NCBI RefSeq assembly: GCF_014197035.1
Contig: NZ_JACIEU010000004.1
Location: forward strand, 1-64,000
Source of the DNA: Sphingobium scionense
GTDB taxonomy: Bacteria; Pseudomonadota; Alphaproteobacteria; Sphingomonadales; Sphingomonadaceae
DNA: 64,000 nucleotides
Direction: 5' to 3'
In this document: in pieces, positions 6,634 to 16,807 of the stretch
Numbering within the stretch: position 1 is the stretch's first letter
Layout: each line of letters begins with the position of its first letter
The notes under the pieces: model-generated
Databases searched by the model: none
What the model was told of the DNA's origin: nothing
The model's input: the letters and a program-made list of their open reading frames with translations, nothing else
Program-made: the position numbers and the translations under genes

Positions 6634-8988
6634 TCACAGCAATTGCCGGTTGAGGCGCAGCGCGTTGGTGATCACGCTCACCGAAGACAGCGCCATCGCA
6701 GCCGCCGCGATCATCGGCGAGAGGAGCACGCCGAACAGCGGGTAGAGCGCACCCGCCGCGACCGGCACGCCTGCCGCATTGTAGATAAAGGCGAACACCA
6801 GGTTCTGCCGGATGTTGGACATGGTCGCCTGGCTCAGCCGCCTGGCACGGACGATGCCGGTGAGATCGCCTTTCAGCAACGTGATGCCCGCGCTCTCGAT
6901 AGCGACGTCGGTGCCCGACCCCATGGCGATGCCGACATCGGCGGCGGCCAGGGCCGGCGCATCGTTGACGCCGTCGCCGGCCATGGCAACCACCCGGCCT
7001 TCACGCTTGAGCCTGGCGATTACGGCGCTCTTCTGGTCCGGCAGGACCTCGGCCTCGACCTTATCGATCCCGAGCCGCCTCGCGACCGCCTCGGCGGTCG
7101 TGCGGTTGTCGCCCGTCAGCATGACGACCCGAATGCCCTCGGCCTTGAGCGCGGTCAGGGCCTCGGGCGTCGTCTGCTTGACAGGGTCGGCGATCGCGAA
7201 CGCGCCGCCGACCTTGCCGTCGATGCCAATGAAAATCGCGGTGGCACCGTCGCGCCGAAGCGTGTCGGCCTGTTCAGCCAGCGTATCAGTCGCAATTCCC
7301 TCGCCGCCAAGGAAGCGGGCGTTGCCGAGGACGATCCGACGGCCATCGACGGTACCAAGCGCGCCGCGTCCGCTCGGGGAATCAAAATCCCCGACCTCGC
7401 TTGTCGAGAGCCCGCGCGCCTTTGCGGCCTCGACGATCGCGAGGGCCAATGGATGCTCCGATACCCGCTCAACAGACGCGGCAAGTCGCAACAGCTCGGC
7501 CTCGTCGAACCCTGCTGCCGGTACGATCTGCGTAACCGCCGGTCGTCCTTCCGTGAGCGTGCCGGTCTTGTCGACCACAAGCGTGTCGACCTTCTCCATA
7601 TGCTCAAGCGCCTCGGCATTCTTGATCAGAACTCCGAGCCCCGCGCCCCGGCCGACGCCGACCATGATCGACATCGGCGTCGCCAGGCCGAGCGCGCAGG
7701 GACAGGCGATGATGAGCACGGCGACGGCAGCCACCAGCCCGTAGGCGAAGCGCGGTTCTGGCCCCCAGATGCTCCATGCGATGAACGCTGCGACCGCAAT
7801 GCCGATCACCACCGGCACGAACCAGCCCGCGACCTGATCCGCCATGCGCTGGATCGGCGCGCGTGAGCGTTGTGCCTCGGCAACCATTTGGACGATCCGC
7901 GCCAGAACCGTGTCGCGACCGACCTTGTCCGCAACGATCACGAGCGCGCCGGTCTGGTTGAGCGTGCCGCCAATGACGTTGTCCGCTTTCGCCTTGGTGA
8001 CGGGCATGGACTCGCCGGTCACCATGGATTCATCGAGCGATGAGCGGCCGTCTTCGACGACGCCATCGACGGGCACTTTCTCGCCTGGGCGCACGCGCAG
8101 GCGGTCGCCGACTGCCACGAGATCGAGGCTGACTTCCTCCTCGTTGCCGTCGGCGCCGATGCGCCGCGCGGTCCTGGGCGCGAGATTGAGCAATGCCTTG
8201 ATCGCGCCGGATGTGCGTTCTCGCGCGCGCAATTCGAGCACCTGTCCGAGCAACACGAGCACGGTGATAACCGCCGCCGCCTCGAAATAGACGGCGACCA
8301 TGCCGTCGGCGTTGCGGAATGCCGGCGGAAAGACCTGCGGGGCGAGCGTCGCGACAACGCTGTAGCCCCAGGCGACGCCAGTCCCCATGGCGATCAGGGT
8401 GAACATATTGAGATTGCGCGTCTGGATTGACGCCCAGCCCCGCTCGAAGAAAGGCCAGCCAGCCCAAAGCACGACCGGCGTCGCAAGCGCGAACTGGATC
8501 CAGATCGACACAGACATCGGCACGATATGATGGACAGCTGGGAAGATATGGCCGCCCATCTCGAGGATGAATACAGGCAGAGCGAGGATGAGGCCGATCC
8601 AGAAGCGCCGGGTCATGTCGACCAGCTCATTGCTGGGGCCGCTGTCGGCGCTCACAGTTGCAGGCTCGAGCGTCATGCCGCAGATCGGACAGGCGCCGGG
8701 ATGGTCCTGCCGAATTTCCGGGTGCATGGGGCACGTCCAGATCGTCCCTTCGGCGACCCGGACCGATGGCACAGACGACCCGATATATCGCTGCGGATCG
8801 GTAAGGAATCTCGTCCGGCAGCCCGCGCTGCAGAAATGGTACGTTCCTCCACCGTGGGCGGCATGATGCACGGTGATTGCCGGATCGACGGCCATGCCAC
8901 AAACCGGGTCGATGATCGGCCCCGCTTTCTCCGGTTCATGGCCACGGCAGCAACTGCCACCATGCACTTCGGTTTGTGTCTCGTTCAT
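6634..8988 (-). CDS. copA: Copper-translocating P1B-type ATPase with YHS and heavy-metal-binding N-terminal domains
   Basis: A 784-residue P1B ATPase that probably exports Cu(I). The cytoplasmic N-terminus has a YHS domain (DPVCGMAV and HFCSAGC, residues about 26-65) and then a heavy-metal-binding domain ([19 protein letters not shown], about 83-107) in place of the usual HMA domain. The core contains TGES, the transmembrane metal site CPC in [11 protein letters not shown], the phosphorylation motif DKTGTLTEG, and [23 protein letters not shown] 8988 is chosen because it follows AAAGGGGCGAG and precedes the YHS domain; the frame extends 43 codons further up. The N-terminal layout matches SilP/CopA-like pumps of environmental proteobacteria. 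Silver transport is possible. Confidence 0.88.
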   Translation of the reverse strand: MNETQTEVHGGSCCRGHEPEKAGPIIDPVCGMAVDPAITVHHAAHGGGTYHFCSAGCRTRFLTDPQRYIGSSVPSVRVAEGTIWTCPMHPEIRQDHPGACPICGMTLEPATVSADSGPSNELVDMTRRFWIGLILALPVFILEMGGHIFPAVHHIVPMSVSIWIQFALATPVVLWAGWPFFERGWASIQTRNLNMFTLIAMGTGVAWGYSVVATLAPQVFPPAFRNADGMVAVYFEAAAVITVLVLLGQVLELRARERTSGAIKALLNLAPRTARRIGADGNEEEVSLDLVAVGDRLRVRPGEKVPVDGVVEDGRSSLDESMVTGESMPVTKAKADNVIGGTLNQTGALVIVADKVGRDTVLARIVQMVAEAQRSRAPIQRMADQVAGWFVPVVIGIAVAAFIAWSIWGPEPRFAYGLVAAVAVLIIACPCALGLATPMSIMVGVGRGAGLGVLIKNAEALEHMEKVDTLVVDKTGTLTEGRPAVTQIVPAAGFDEAELLRLAASVERVSEHPLALAIVEAAKARGLSTSEVGDFDSPSGRGALGTVDGRRIVLGNARFLGGEGIATDTLAEQADTLRRDGATAIFIGIDGKVGGAFAIADPVKQTTPEALTALKAEGIRVVMLTGDNRTTAEAVARRLGIDKVEAEVLPDQKSAVIARLKREGRVVAMAGDGVNDAPALAAADVGIAMGSGTDVAIESAGITLLKGDLTGIVRARRLSQATMSNIRQNLVFAFIYNAAGVPVAAGALYPLFGVLLSPMIAAAAMALSSVSVITNALRLNRQLL

Positions 8989-9116
8989 CGCCTCGCCCCT
9001 TTGGATGACAGGGGATATGCGGTCTGGCCCCATGTCAGGCGCAATACGTAGTCTCCTCAATCTGGCGTCCGCACACATGATAACGGCGTCCTTTTGATGA
9101 GGACTAAGGCAATCCA

Positions 9117-9440
9117 TGGCAAAGACCGAGTATCAGCGAAAAGACGTGCGACGTGAATTCATCCGATCCGATCGTAGTATGACATTGTGCAATGAGCAGG
9201 TGAGGCCCTGTCCGAAGGAATATGACCTGCTCACCGTTCTCGCGCGCAGCGCCGGCCAGATCTCACCCACAAGCGACTGCTTGCAGCCGGCTGGGGTCAG
9301 GAGACCACCGACAAACAATATCTGCGGATCTATATCGGCCTGCTGCAGCGGAAGATCGAAGAAGATCGTCGGATCCACGCCTCCTGCTGACCGAGCCTGG
9401 TGTGGGCTATCGGCCGGTCGCCGCAGGCTGCCTTCCGCTC
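9117..9440 (+). pseudogene. kdpE-like response regulator, C-terminal remnant
   Basis: Three frames together give the winged-helix output domain of a KdpE/OmpR-type regulator. The first frame has EQVRPCPKEYDLLTVLARSAGQI. A shift near 9270 leads to HKRLLAAGWGQETTDKQYLR then IYIGLLQRKIEEDRR. A second shift near 9380 leads to LLTEPGVGYRPV. The receiver domain is missing and the two frameshifts break the domain, so it cannot be functional. It begins next to the divergent copper ATPase gene. Confidence 0.6.
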
Positions 9441-9890
9441 AACCGCGATCGCTTGTCGCGAGGATGATCCGGCTCACCGGCAGATAGAAGCTATATGCAT
9501 CGTGACTGATTGCCCCGCTTTGTACGCCTTTGGGAAAATGGCTTGGAACTGTGGAGTCGATGCGCGATGAACGTTGAGGATTGACAGGATGCCGGGTTAG
9601 CAGAAACAATGCCGAGGCGGTTCGGCTCGCGAACGGCATGATCGAACGATCCGTGATCAACGCCTTCAACCAGCTTGACGCAGCAACCCACAGCGTTGAA
9701 ATCCGCAAGCAGCTTCATGCTAAGTTTCTGCAGAGGGCAATTGAGCTGGCCGAGATCCGCTTCCCGGAAAATGGCGCGCTGCGCTGCGCACTCGGGCGGA
9801 TCGGTGCGTCATTCATCCACGAGGGCAAGTTTTGCGGAGATCGCCCTTCGGACCTGAGGGATGTGCAAGCCGGCGACCCAATCTAGTCTC
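9441..9890. other. Gap between the kdpE remnant and the antiporter; possible small ORF
   Basis: A plus-strand frame from ATG 9638 (longer form from 9581) to 9886 encodes about 83 residues with a plausible helix (MIERSVINAFNQLDAATHSV). It resembles no family I recognise and overlaps nothing. It stops five bases before the antiporter ATG, so it could be a real small upstream gene or chance. Nothing else is visible here. Confidence 0.3.
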
Positions 9891-11567
9891 ATGGACTATT
9901 GGAACGCAGAAACCATTGTTGAAGGAGCCGTTGGGGCCTTGGAGACCATCTCGATCATTCTTCTGCTGCTGCTCGCAGTCATACTGAGCGGCATCCTGTC
10001 CCGGGTGTTGCCGCTGCCTTTCCCCCGCCCCCTCTTCCAGATCGCTCTTGGCGCCGGCATCGGCCTCGCAGCGGACTGGCGGGTTACGCTCGATCCCGAA
10101 ATCTTCTTCCTCCTGTTCCTTCCGCCGCTGCTGTTTCTCGACGGGTGGCGCATCCCTCGGGAAGAATTGTTCAAGGACGGCAAGACCATCCTCGAGCTGG
10201 CCCTCGGCCTCGTCGTGTTCACTGTCCTGGGCATGGGCCTGTTCATAAACTGGATGATCCCATCCATGCCGCTGGCGGTCGCTTTCGCTCTCGCAGCCGT
10301 TGTTTCGCCGACTGACCCGATTGCGGTCTCAGCCATCGCCAAGCGCGTGCCGATCCCTAAACGCATGATGCACATCCTCGAGGGCGAGTCCCTGCTCAAC
10401 GATGCGTCGGGCTTGGTCTGCCTGCGCTTCGCGATCGCGGCCGCGCTGACCGGCGCCTTCTCGATCCAGGATGCCGCCTTCAACTTCCTGTGGGTGGCAT
10501 TTGGTGGCGTCGCCGTGGGCACGGGCGTCACCTGGGCTATCGCCCGCACAAAGACCTGGATCAGCCGGCACTATGGCGAGGAGGGCGGCTCCCAGATCCT
10601 GATCAGCCTTTTGATCCCGTTCGCTTCCTATCTCGTGGCCGAGCATCTCCATTGTTCCGGCATCCTGGCCGCCGTCGCGGCGGGTCTGACCATGGGCTTC
10701 GTCGAACGGACGGGTGAGATCGAGGCGACAACCCGCATCCGGCGCAGCACCGTGTGGGACACGATCCAGTTCACGGCGAACGGCATCATCTTCGTTCTTC
10801 TTGGCGAGCAGCTTCCGGTTATCCTTGCGAACGCCGCCGAAACCGTGCGCACGACCGGCCATCATGAGCCATGGTGGCTGGCGATCTATGTGGTCGCCAT
10901 CAACATCGGCCTTGCTGGACTGCGTTTCCTGTGGGTCTGGCTTTCGTTCCGTCTCACCCTGTTCCGCGTCGGCCAATGGAAGCAGAGTCCAAACTGGCGG
11001 GTCGTCGCCGCCATGTCGTTCGCCGGTGTGCGCGGCGCGATCACGCTGGCCGGTGTGCTCACGCTGCCTCTGGCTATGGGTGACGGCTCCCCCTTCCCCG
11101 CGCGCGACCTTGCGATATTCCTCGCGATGGGCGTGATCATAGTCTCGCTGATCGTTGCCAGCATCGGGCTTCCGTTACTGCTCAACGGCCTGCAGATGCC
11201 GGCTGAACCCTCTCATCAGGCCGAGGAGAACGCGGCGCGCGTCGCCGCGGCCGAGGCGGCAATCGCCGCAGTCGAGCGCATCGAGCATGCGCGCGCTGAG
11301 GGACGGTCGGATGCAGACCTCTATGTCGCTGCGGCTTCCCGCATCATGGACACCTATCGGCAGCGCATCGAAAGTCGCCGAGGCGATGCTGAGACGATCG
11401 CGACCGAGCGGATTCTCGAACAGATCGAACGTGAACTGGGTCTGGCGGCCCTCAAGGCTGAGAGGGCGGAAATTTTCAGGCGAACGCGCCATGGAGAGCT
11501 GGGCAGCGAACTTTCACGCAAGCTGATTCGCGAGATTGATCTGCTCGAGGCTCGCTATGGCGGCTAA
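9891..11567 (+). CDS. CPA1-family Na+/H+ antiporter
   Basis: A 558-residue integral membrane cation/proton antiporter of the NhaP/NhaG type. There are about 12 hydrophobic segments in residues 1-430. The ion-binding helices show the family motifs SPTDPIAVSAI and GESLLNDASGLV, with the ND pair that makes CPA1 exchangers electroneutral. A further motif is WRVVAAMSFAGVRGAITLAGVL in the later helices. Residues about 440-558 form a charged cytoplasmic tail rich in Ala, Glu and Arg with probable coiled coil. ATG 9891 is used since it begins just before the first hydrophobic stretch (ISIILLLLLAVILSGIL). Confidence 0.88.
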   Translation: MDYWNAETIVEGAVGALETISIILLLLLAVILSGILSRVLPLPFPRPLFQIALGAGIGLAADWRVTLDPEIFFLLFLPPLLFLDGWRIPREELFKDGKTILELALGLVVFTVLGMGLFINWMIPSMPLAVAFALAAVVSPTDPIAVSAIAKRVPIPKRMMHILEGESLLNDASGLVCLRFAIAAALTGAFSIQDAAFNFLWVAFGGVAVGTGVTWAIARTKTWISRHYGEEGGSQILISLLIPFASYLVAEHLHCSGILAAVAAGLTMGFVERTGEIEATTRIRRSTVWDTIQFTANGIIFVLLGEQLPVILANAAETVRTTGHHEPWWLAIYVVAINIGLAGLRFLWVWLSFRLTLFRVGQWKQSPNWRVVAAMSFAGVRGAITLAGVLTLPLAMGDGSPFPARDLAIFLAMGVIIVSLIVASIGLPLLLNGLQMPAEPSHQAEENAARVAAAEAAIAAVERIEHARAEGRSDADLYVAAASRIMDTYRQRIESRRGDAETIATERILEQIERELGLAALKAERAEIFRRTRHGELGSELSRKLIREIDLLEARYGG

Positions 11568-12083
11568 TAGCCCGTCTGACTTGCGATTCCGTATCGGCGG
11601 AGGCGCGGTTGGCTTGTCCGTGGCATGAAACGATACTAGAGCCGTTTAACCGACCTCGATCGCCGCGTCGCCGGGCCGACTAATGCAAATTGCAAGGCGC
11701 TACAACAGGGTCCTGCGCCCACGCCCGCTACCTATAAGAGCTTGAGGGATCGTCCCTGATACCAAAGCAGTTCCGGGGAGGTGACACCGGACCAAGTATC
11801 CGCCGTCCACAAATGGCTGAACGAGCAAGCCGCTGGCAGCCCCCGCCTTCCACTCGGACGTGAGTTGGCGCTGCCATCGCGGGGACTACCGCCACTGATC
11901 TTCTCTGGTCTGTGATCGCCGTTCACCGAACGCGATGAGACGCGCAAAGCAGTCGTGGGCTTACTTCATCCGCTCTCATCTGGACCGCCCCCGGATGAGC
12001 TCCTCTTTACGTTTGGAAGGAGATTGATTACAGTGAGAATGCCCTCTTGACTCGCTACGATTTCCCGTAACTCTGAGGCGACG
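11568..12083. other. Gap with no confident gene
   Basis: No conserved protein or RNA is visible. The only notable frame is a 44-codon one on the plus strand from GTG 11781 to 11915, preceded by GGGGAG, encoding VTPDQVSAVHKWLNEQ onward; its reality is doubtful. Confidence 0.4.
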
Positions 12084-12449
12084 CTATTGGGATGCTACTA
12101 TGTAGCGGCCATAGCCTACCCGCACAAGTAAGCCCTCGTCGCACATTGGGGAGAGATAGCAGCGGGGGATGCCGATGCTGGTGAGATCCTTCGTTCGAAT
12201 CACACCTCGTTCTCGAGCAAAGGCAACAGCGCGTTCCTTCAAAGATGGCTTCGGGCTGCCTTCCGACCTGACCCGCTCAGCGCGATCACGCTCGCGCTTC
12301 CGAATGCCGCCCGTGGGCTCTCTTATAGGCAGAAGCGGCGCATCGGAAGCGAAGATTCCAGCCTCGCCGGACTGCGGGTACGAGGACCTTCTTGCTAAAG
12401 CACGAAAACGTGATAGGGTTTTCCTGGCCTCGTCGGACGCGAAAAGCAA
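12084..12449 (-). CDS. AbiEi-type antitoxin N-terminal domain protein, probably truncated
   Basis: The C-terminal half of this 121-residue frame, SLKERAVAFARERGVIRTKD through LVRVGYGRYIVA, matches the winged-helix N-terminal domain of AbiEi antitoxins and related regulators (pattern A-ARERGV-RT-DL--GIPR-YLS-L--EGLL-RVG-G-Y). In full-length proteins this domain is near the N-terminus and is followed by 100 or more residues; here the frame stops immediately after it. The preceding 70 residues are unlike known AbiEi N-termini and low in confidence. No AbiEii toxin is adjacent. Most likely a decayed or orphan antitoxin fragment. Confidence 0.45.
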   Translation of the reverse strand: MLFASDEARKTLSRFRALARRSSYPQSGEAGIFASDAPLLPIREPTGGIRKRERDRAERVRSEGSPKPSLKERAVAFARERGVIRTKDLTSIGIPRCYLSPMCDEGLLVRVGYGRYIVASQ

Positions 12450-12562
12450 AATTGTTTTAGACGTATCCTGAAATGGGAGCCATCACCATCCGGTGATCGC
12501 GCAGCATGGCTGCACAGACAAATTCCTATATCTTTCTATCGATCATCAAGCATGATGCATTG

Positions 12563-12898
12563 ATGAACATTCCCATTTCAACGTCCACCAATCTGCTTAA
12601 TATACCGGACACCTCTACGGACGACGAGCGCTTCGAAGAATTGTTGCAGCGTCCGGGCGTGAGAATCGAACGGATCATTTCGCACGGTCATATCACCCCT
12701 GCTGAGCACCCCTATTTCCAGGCATGGGACGAATGGGTCTTGTTGCTCTCAGGAAGCGCAGAATTGGAACTGGACGGTATGGGCCACCATCACCTTCAGG
12801 CAGGCGATCATTTGCTGATACCCGCCGGCGTCGCCCACCGCGTTACCTACAGCGATGATCCCACGATCTGGCTAGCCGTCCATATCGGCGACAAGTGA
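12563..12898 (+). CDS. Cupin-domain protein
   Basis: A 111-residue single-domain cupin. The metal-site motifs are visible: HITPAEHPYFQAWDEWVLLLSG (first cupin motif, with E for the expected Glu) and GDHLLIPAGVAHRV (second motif, with the terminal His). ATG 12563 gives the length usual for this small family; the frame continues 19 codons upstream. It is related to the phosphomannose-isomerase-like cupins often annotated only by domain. Substrate unknown. A tRNA-Asn gene follows 128 bases downstream. Confidence 0.75.
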   Translation: MNIPISTSTNLLNIPDTSTDDERFEELLQRPGVRIERIISHGHITPAEHPYFQAWDEWVLLLSGSAELELDGMGHHHLQAGDHLLIPAGVAHRVTYSDDPTIWLAVHIGDK

Positions 12899-13026
12899 GC
12901 TGCATCTTATTCATAAAGCCCAATTTTTTGTAGCGAGGAATTTATTTGCACTGCGCCGACAACAGAGCTTGCCATTTGGGACAAGCCGCTGCATATGCGC
13001 GGCCTGCCCGGCGCAAGCGGGGCTGC

Positions 13027-13101
13027 TCCCCGATAGCTCAGCGGTAGAGCATTCGACTGTTAATCGAATGGCCGTAGGTTCGAATCCTACTCGGGGAGCC
13101 A
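13027..13101 (+). tRNA. tRNA-Asn (anticodon GTT)
   Basis: A full cloverleaf of 75 bases including encoded CCA. The acceptor stem is TCCCCGA with TCGGGGA, the D arm GCTC-AGCGGTA-GAGC, the anticodon arm TTCGA-CTGTTAA-TCGAA, and the T arm GTAGG-TTCGAAT-CCTAC. Discriminator base is G. Anticodon GTT reads AAC/AAT. Confidence 0.97.
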
Positions 13102-13425
13102 CTTTAGTTCGCTGAACTTCCGCCCTGGCGGGGTCGGAAACGGCCAAAATTTCAAGGCATTTTTACCCTGCTCTAAACGGCGTTGCGGATGCGACTAGGG
13201 CGAGCTTAATGCAAGGCGGACACCCGCCGGAACAGGTACCTCCATGCGTTCAGCATGGACTGGGAAATTGTCGAAGCATGTCCACGTGAAAGAGGTGTTC
13301 GTCGGCCGATCTTGTGTCGAAGAAAAACGCATTCATCGACAATCAGATTGCGGCTTTCCCCCATGTGCTGGCACCTCGTTTCGTCAAGAACGCACCTTAG
13401 GTGGAAGGCACGAGAGCGCATATCC
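13102..13425. other. Gap between tRNA-Asn and cobA with no confident gene
   Basis: A minus-strand frame (13206-13460) overlaps the end of cobA and resembles nothing I know. No terminator with a clear T tract was found for cobA. I see nothing further. Confidence 0.4.
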
Positions 13426-14211
13426 TCATACCGACGCCTTGTGCGTGGTTGCTTCGGCACATGCCGTTAAATCGGCCTGTGCAACGACCTCTCCTATTAG
13501 GATGAGTGTCGGACGATTTTCAGCAAAGGCCTTCATTACCAGCGGCAATAAATCCAATCTTGTTCGCAGATTCTTCTCCTGCGGCATGGAGGCATCGCAT
13601 GTGATGAGTGCAGGTGTAGCTCCCGGCAAGCCGGCGAGAATCAAGGCGCGACTGAGTTCGGATGCAGCGTCGCGCCCCATATAGACGGCAAGTGTACATG
13701 CCGGGTCGGCGAGCGCCTCCCAGTCGAGATCAATCGCCTTCCCGCCCTGGCTATGCGCCGTTACGAACTGAACGCGGCGTGCGACGCCCCGCAACGAGAG
13801 GGACAGTCCAGCCGAAGCTGCTGCGGCGCTAGCCGCCGTAATTCCAGGGCAGATTCCTATGTTGGCGCCGACCCCGCGCAGCGCCGCTATTTCCTCAGCC
13901 GTGCGGGCAAACATCGCGGGATCGCCGCCCTTCAGGCGCACGACGCGCTTTCCTGCCTGCGACGCCGCGACCAGCAACTGATCGATCGTCTGCTGGTCCT
14001 TCGAATGACGGCCCGATCGCTTGCCGACGCTGATCCGTTCGACATGATCGGGAATGAGATCCAATATGCCCGGCCCCACCAGCGCGTCGTAGAAGATGAT
14101 GTCCGCCGCGCGGATCAGCCTTTCGGCCTTGCGCGTCAGCAGGTCGGGATCGCCCGGCCCCGCACCGACCAGCCAGACGTCGCCTGGCGCGATGAGGTCA
14201 TTCGGCTGCAT
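13426..14211 (-). CDS. cobA: Uroporphyrinogen-III C-methyltransferase (siroheme synthesis)
   Basis: A 261-residue SAM-dependent methyltransferase making precorrin-2, the first step toward the siroheme needed by NirB. Family motifs are VWLVGAGPGDPDLLT at residues about 11-25, VGKRSGRHSKDQQTI, VVRLKGGDPAMFAR and PGITAASAAAASAGLSL. It lacks the CysG N-terminal oxidase/chelatase domain, so those steps are encoded elsewhere. ATG 14211 overlaps the nasA stop by 14 bases, which argues for the last gene of the nitrate operon. Its clustering makes it the dedicated nitrate-induced SUMT (NasF-like). Confidence 0.92.
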   Translation of the reverse strand: MQPNDLIAPGDVWLVGAGPGDPDLLTRKAERLIRAADIIFYDALVGPGILDLIPDHVERISVGKRSGRHSKDQQTIDQLLVAASQAGKRVVRLKGGDPAMFARTAEEIAALRGVGANIGICPGITAASAAAASAGLSLSLRGVARRVQFVTAHSQGGKAIDLDWEALADPACTLAVYMGRDAASELSRALILAGLPGATPALITCDASMPQEKNLRTRLDLLPLVMKAFAENRPTLILIGEVVAQADLTACAEATTHKASV

Positions 14212-16807
14212 GCAGTGTCTCCTGAGAGGTCTGGGCCAGGATATTGGCGATGGCGGGGCGGCAGGAACCGCAATTGGTCCCGGCCCCCAGCGCCTTGCCG
14301 ATGGCAGGCACGTCGACCAGCTTCTGGTCGCGGATCGCCGCAACGATCTGGTTGAGGCCGATATCGAAACAGACGCAGATGGTGGCGCCCTTGTCCGGCT
14401 GGCTGCCCGGCCCGCGTGCCGCCAGCACGGTTGCGCCGACGTCGTCGGCCGCCAACTGGCCGATCAGCCAGTCGCGCGAGGGCAACAGGCCGGTGCGGGT
14501 GACGAACAGCACGCCTGCCAGCCGGCCGTCCTGGATGATGGCGACCCGTCGGCTGCCGCGCACATGATCGATCGCCTCGACCCGCTCGCCCCTGGGCAGG
14601 CAGGCTTCCAGCCGGGCGGCATCGCCATTGCCGGCCAGTTCATAGAGTGCACCGCCTGGCACGGCGACCCGCGTTGCCCAGAGGCACGGAAGTTTCACCG
14701 GCGCCTGTCCACGCAGGATCAGGAAGCCCTGCCATTGGGTCGAGACCTTCTGGACCGCGGCCGGGGTCGACTTGAAGCCGGGCTGGCCCGAATGCGGATC
14801 GACCAGCGGGCGCGGCAGCAGGCCGGTGCGCCCGCCGCTCGATATCTGGTCGGTCCAGTGGATCGGCGTGAAGATTTCGCCCGGCCGCTGCCCGTCGCTG
14901 ATGCTGACGCGGAAAAGGCTGTTGCCCTGCGCGGTCGACACCCGCGCCAGATCGCGATCGGCCAGGCCCAGCGCATCGGCATCCCGCGGGTGGATGTCGA
15001 CCAGGGGCTCCTCGCGATGGCGCGCCAGCTTGGGCGCCAGACCCGTGCGGGTCATCGTATGCCATTGATCGCGATAGCGGCCGGTGTTGAGCGTCAACGG
15101 CCAGTCGCGTAGCGGCCCCTGCAAATCCATCTGCTTCGTCAGCACCAGCCGCGCCTTACCATCCGGGGTCGAAAAACGCCCATCGGCAAAGGGTGTCCCG
15201 CCCCAGCGAAAACTGTCCATCGCGTCATAGGCGTCGTTGCCGATCACCGCCTGCGCGCGCAGGTTGAGCAGCCGCTGCCCGTCATTCTGATAAGCGGTCA
15301 GGCGCGCATGTTCGCGCCAGATGTCAGCCGGCCGATCATAGGCGAAGGCGTTTTTCCAGCCCATGCGGCGCGCGACCTGGGTGATGATCCACCAGTCGGG
15401 CCGGGCCTCGCCGGGCAGCGCCATGAACGGGCGCTGGCGGCTGATGGTGCGGTCCGAATTGGTGACCGTGCCGTCCTTTTCGCCCCAGCCGGCGGCAGGC
15501 AGGCGGACATGGGCATGGGCAGAGCTGTCAGTGTCTGCGATGATGTCCGACACGACGAGGAAGGGAATAGCCTCCAGCGCGTCGCGCACCCGGCCGGCAT
15601 CGGGCAGCGATACGGCGGGATTGGTCGCCATGATCCACAAGGCCTTGATCCGGCCTTCGTCGATCGCGCGAAACAGGTCGACGGCCTTCAGTCCCGGCTT
15701 GGTCGCCATCTGTGGCGCGGCCCAGAATCGGCCGACGCGGGCGACATTTTCCGGCGCGAAATCCATATGCGCCGCCAGCGTCGAGGCGAGGCCGCCGACC
15801 TCGCGCCCGCCCATGGCGTTGGGCTGGCCGGTGATGGAAAAGGGCGCCGCGCCCGGCTTGCCGATGCGCCCTGTGGCGAGGTGGACATTGATGATCGCAT
15901 TGACCTGGTCGGTGCCGCGGATCGACTGGTTGATGCCCTGGCTGAACAGGGTGACGGTGCGCGGAGTCGCCGCGAACAGCTCGAAAAACTGTTTCAGCAG
16001 CGCCGGGTCGATGTCGCAGCTCTGGGCCGTCGTCCACAGGTCATGACCGGTGCGGACATGGTCCCAGAAGCCGTCGGGCGCGTTCACATGATCGGCCAGA
16101 TAGGCCGGATCGATCACGCCCTGTGCATCGCACCAGGCGAGCAGCCCGGTCATCAGCGCCACATCGCTGCCGGGCCGGATCGGCAGATGGATGTCGGCAC
16201 CCTCACAGGTTTCGGTGCGGCGCGGGTCGATCACGACCAGCTTGGTGCCGCGCGCGGCGCGGGCCGCCTGGATGCGCTGATAGACGATCGGGTGGCACCA
16301 GGCAGTGTTGGAGCCGACCAGGACGATGAGGTCGGCCTGTTCCAGATCATCATAGCTGGCCGGCACCACATCCTCGCCGAAGGCGCGATTATGGCCGGCA
16401 ACCGCGCTCGACATGCACAGGCGGCTGTTGGTGTCGATGTTCGCCGATCCGATGAAGCCCTTCATCAGCTTGTTGGCGACATAATAATCCTCGGTCAGCA
16501 ACTGGCCCGAGACATAGAAGGCGACGCTGTCCGGGCCATGACGCTCGATCGTCTCGCGAAATTTCCGCGCGACCAGATCCAGCGCCTTGTCCCAGCCGGC
16601 GCGGCGCTTGCCGATCATCGGGTGGAGCAGCCGGCCGGTCAGCGCCACCGTCTCGCCCAGATGCGTCCCCTTGGAACAGAGGCGTCCGCCATTGGCCGGA
16701 TGCGCCTCGTCCCCCTTGATGATCACCGAGCGCGGTCCGGTCGGCGTGGCGGCGATGCCACAGCCGACGCCGCAATAGGCGCAAGTGGTGCGGATCGCCT
16801 GCGCCAT
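14198..16807 (-). CDS. nasA: Assimilatory nitrate reductase catalytic subunit with C-terminal BFD-type [2Fe-2S] domain
   Basis: An 869-residue molybdopterin oxidoreductase that reduces nitrate to nitrite in the cytoplasm. The N-terminal CAYCGVGCG plus CSKG supplies the four Cys of a [4Fe-4S] cluster. The core carries bis-MGD-binding blocks such as SRLCMSSAVAGHNRAFGED and the molydopterin dinucleotide-binding domain near residues 580-690. The C-terminal about 60 residues (CVCFDIGLNQIVAAI and GTNCGSCRPAI) form a BFD-like [2Fe-2S] domain, as in Klebsiella-type NasA. ATG 16807 overlaps the nirD stop as ATGA. No separate NasB/NasC electron-transfer gene is present in the cluster. Confidence 0.92.
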   Translation of the reverse strand: MAQAIRTTCAYCGVGCGIAATPTGPRSVIIKGDEAHPANGGRLCSKGTHLGETVALTGRLLHPMIGKRRAGWDKALDLVARKFRETIERHGPDSVAFYVSGQLLTEDYYVANKLMKGFIGSANIDTNSRLCMSSAVAGHNRAFGEDVVPASYDDLEQADLIVLVGSNTAWCHPIVYQRIQAARAARGTKLVVIDPRRTETCEGADIHLPIRPGSDVALMTGLLAWCDAQGVIDPAYLADHVNAPDGFWDHVRTGHDLWTTAQSCDIDPALLKQFFELFAATPRTVTLFSQGINQSIRGTDQVNAIINVHLATGRIGKPGAAPFSITGQPNAMGGREVGGLASTLAAHMDFAPENVARVGRFWAAPQMATKPGLKAVDLFRAIDEGRIKALWIMATNPAVSLPDAGRVRDALEAIPFLVVSDIIADTDSSAHAHVRLPAAGWGEKDGTVTNSDRTISRQRPFMALPGEARPDWWIITQVARRMGWKNAFAYDRPADIWREHARLTAYQNDGQRLLNLRAQAVIGNDAYDAMDSFRWGGTPFADGRFSTPDGKARLVLTKQMDLQGPLRDWPLTLNTGRYRDQWHTMTRTGLAPKLARHREEPLVDIHPRDADALGLADRDLARVSTAQGNSLFRVSISDGQRPGEIFTPIHWTDQISSGGRTGLLPRPLVDPHSGQPGFKSTPAAVQKVSTQWQGFLILRGQAPVKLPCLWATRVAVPGGALYELAGNGDAARLEACLPRGERVEAIDHVRGSRRVAIIQDGRLAGVLFVTRTGLLPSRDWLIGQLAADDVGATVLAARGPGSQPDKGATICVCFDIGLNQIVAAIRDQKLVDVPAIGKALGAGTNCGSCRPAIANILAQTSQETLHAAE

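Noticed and set aside
13206-13460. 84-codon minus frame downstream of cobA
   Set aside because: Overlaps cobA, no recognisable family, no ribosome site.
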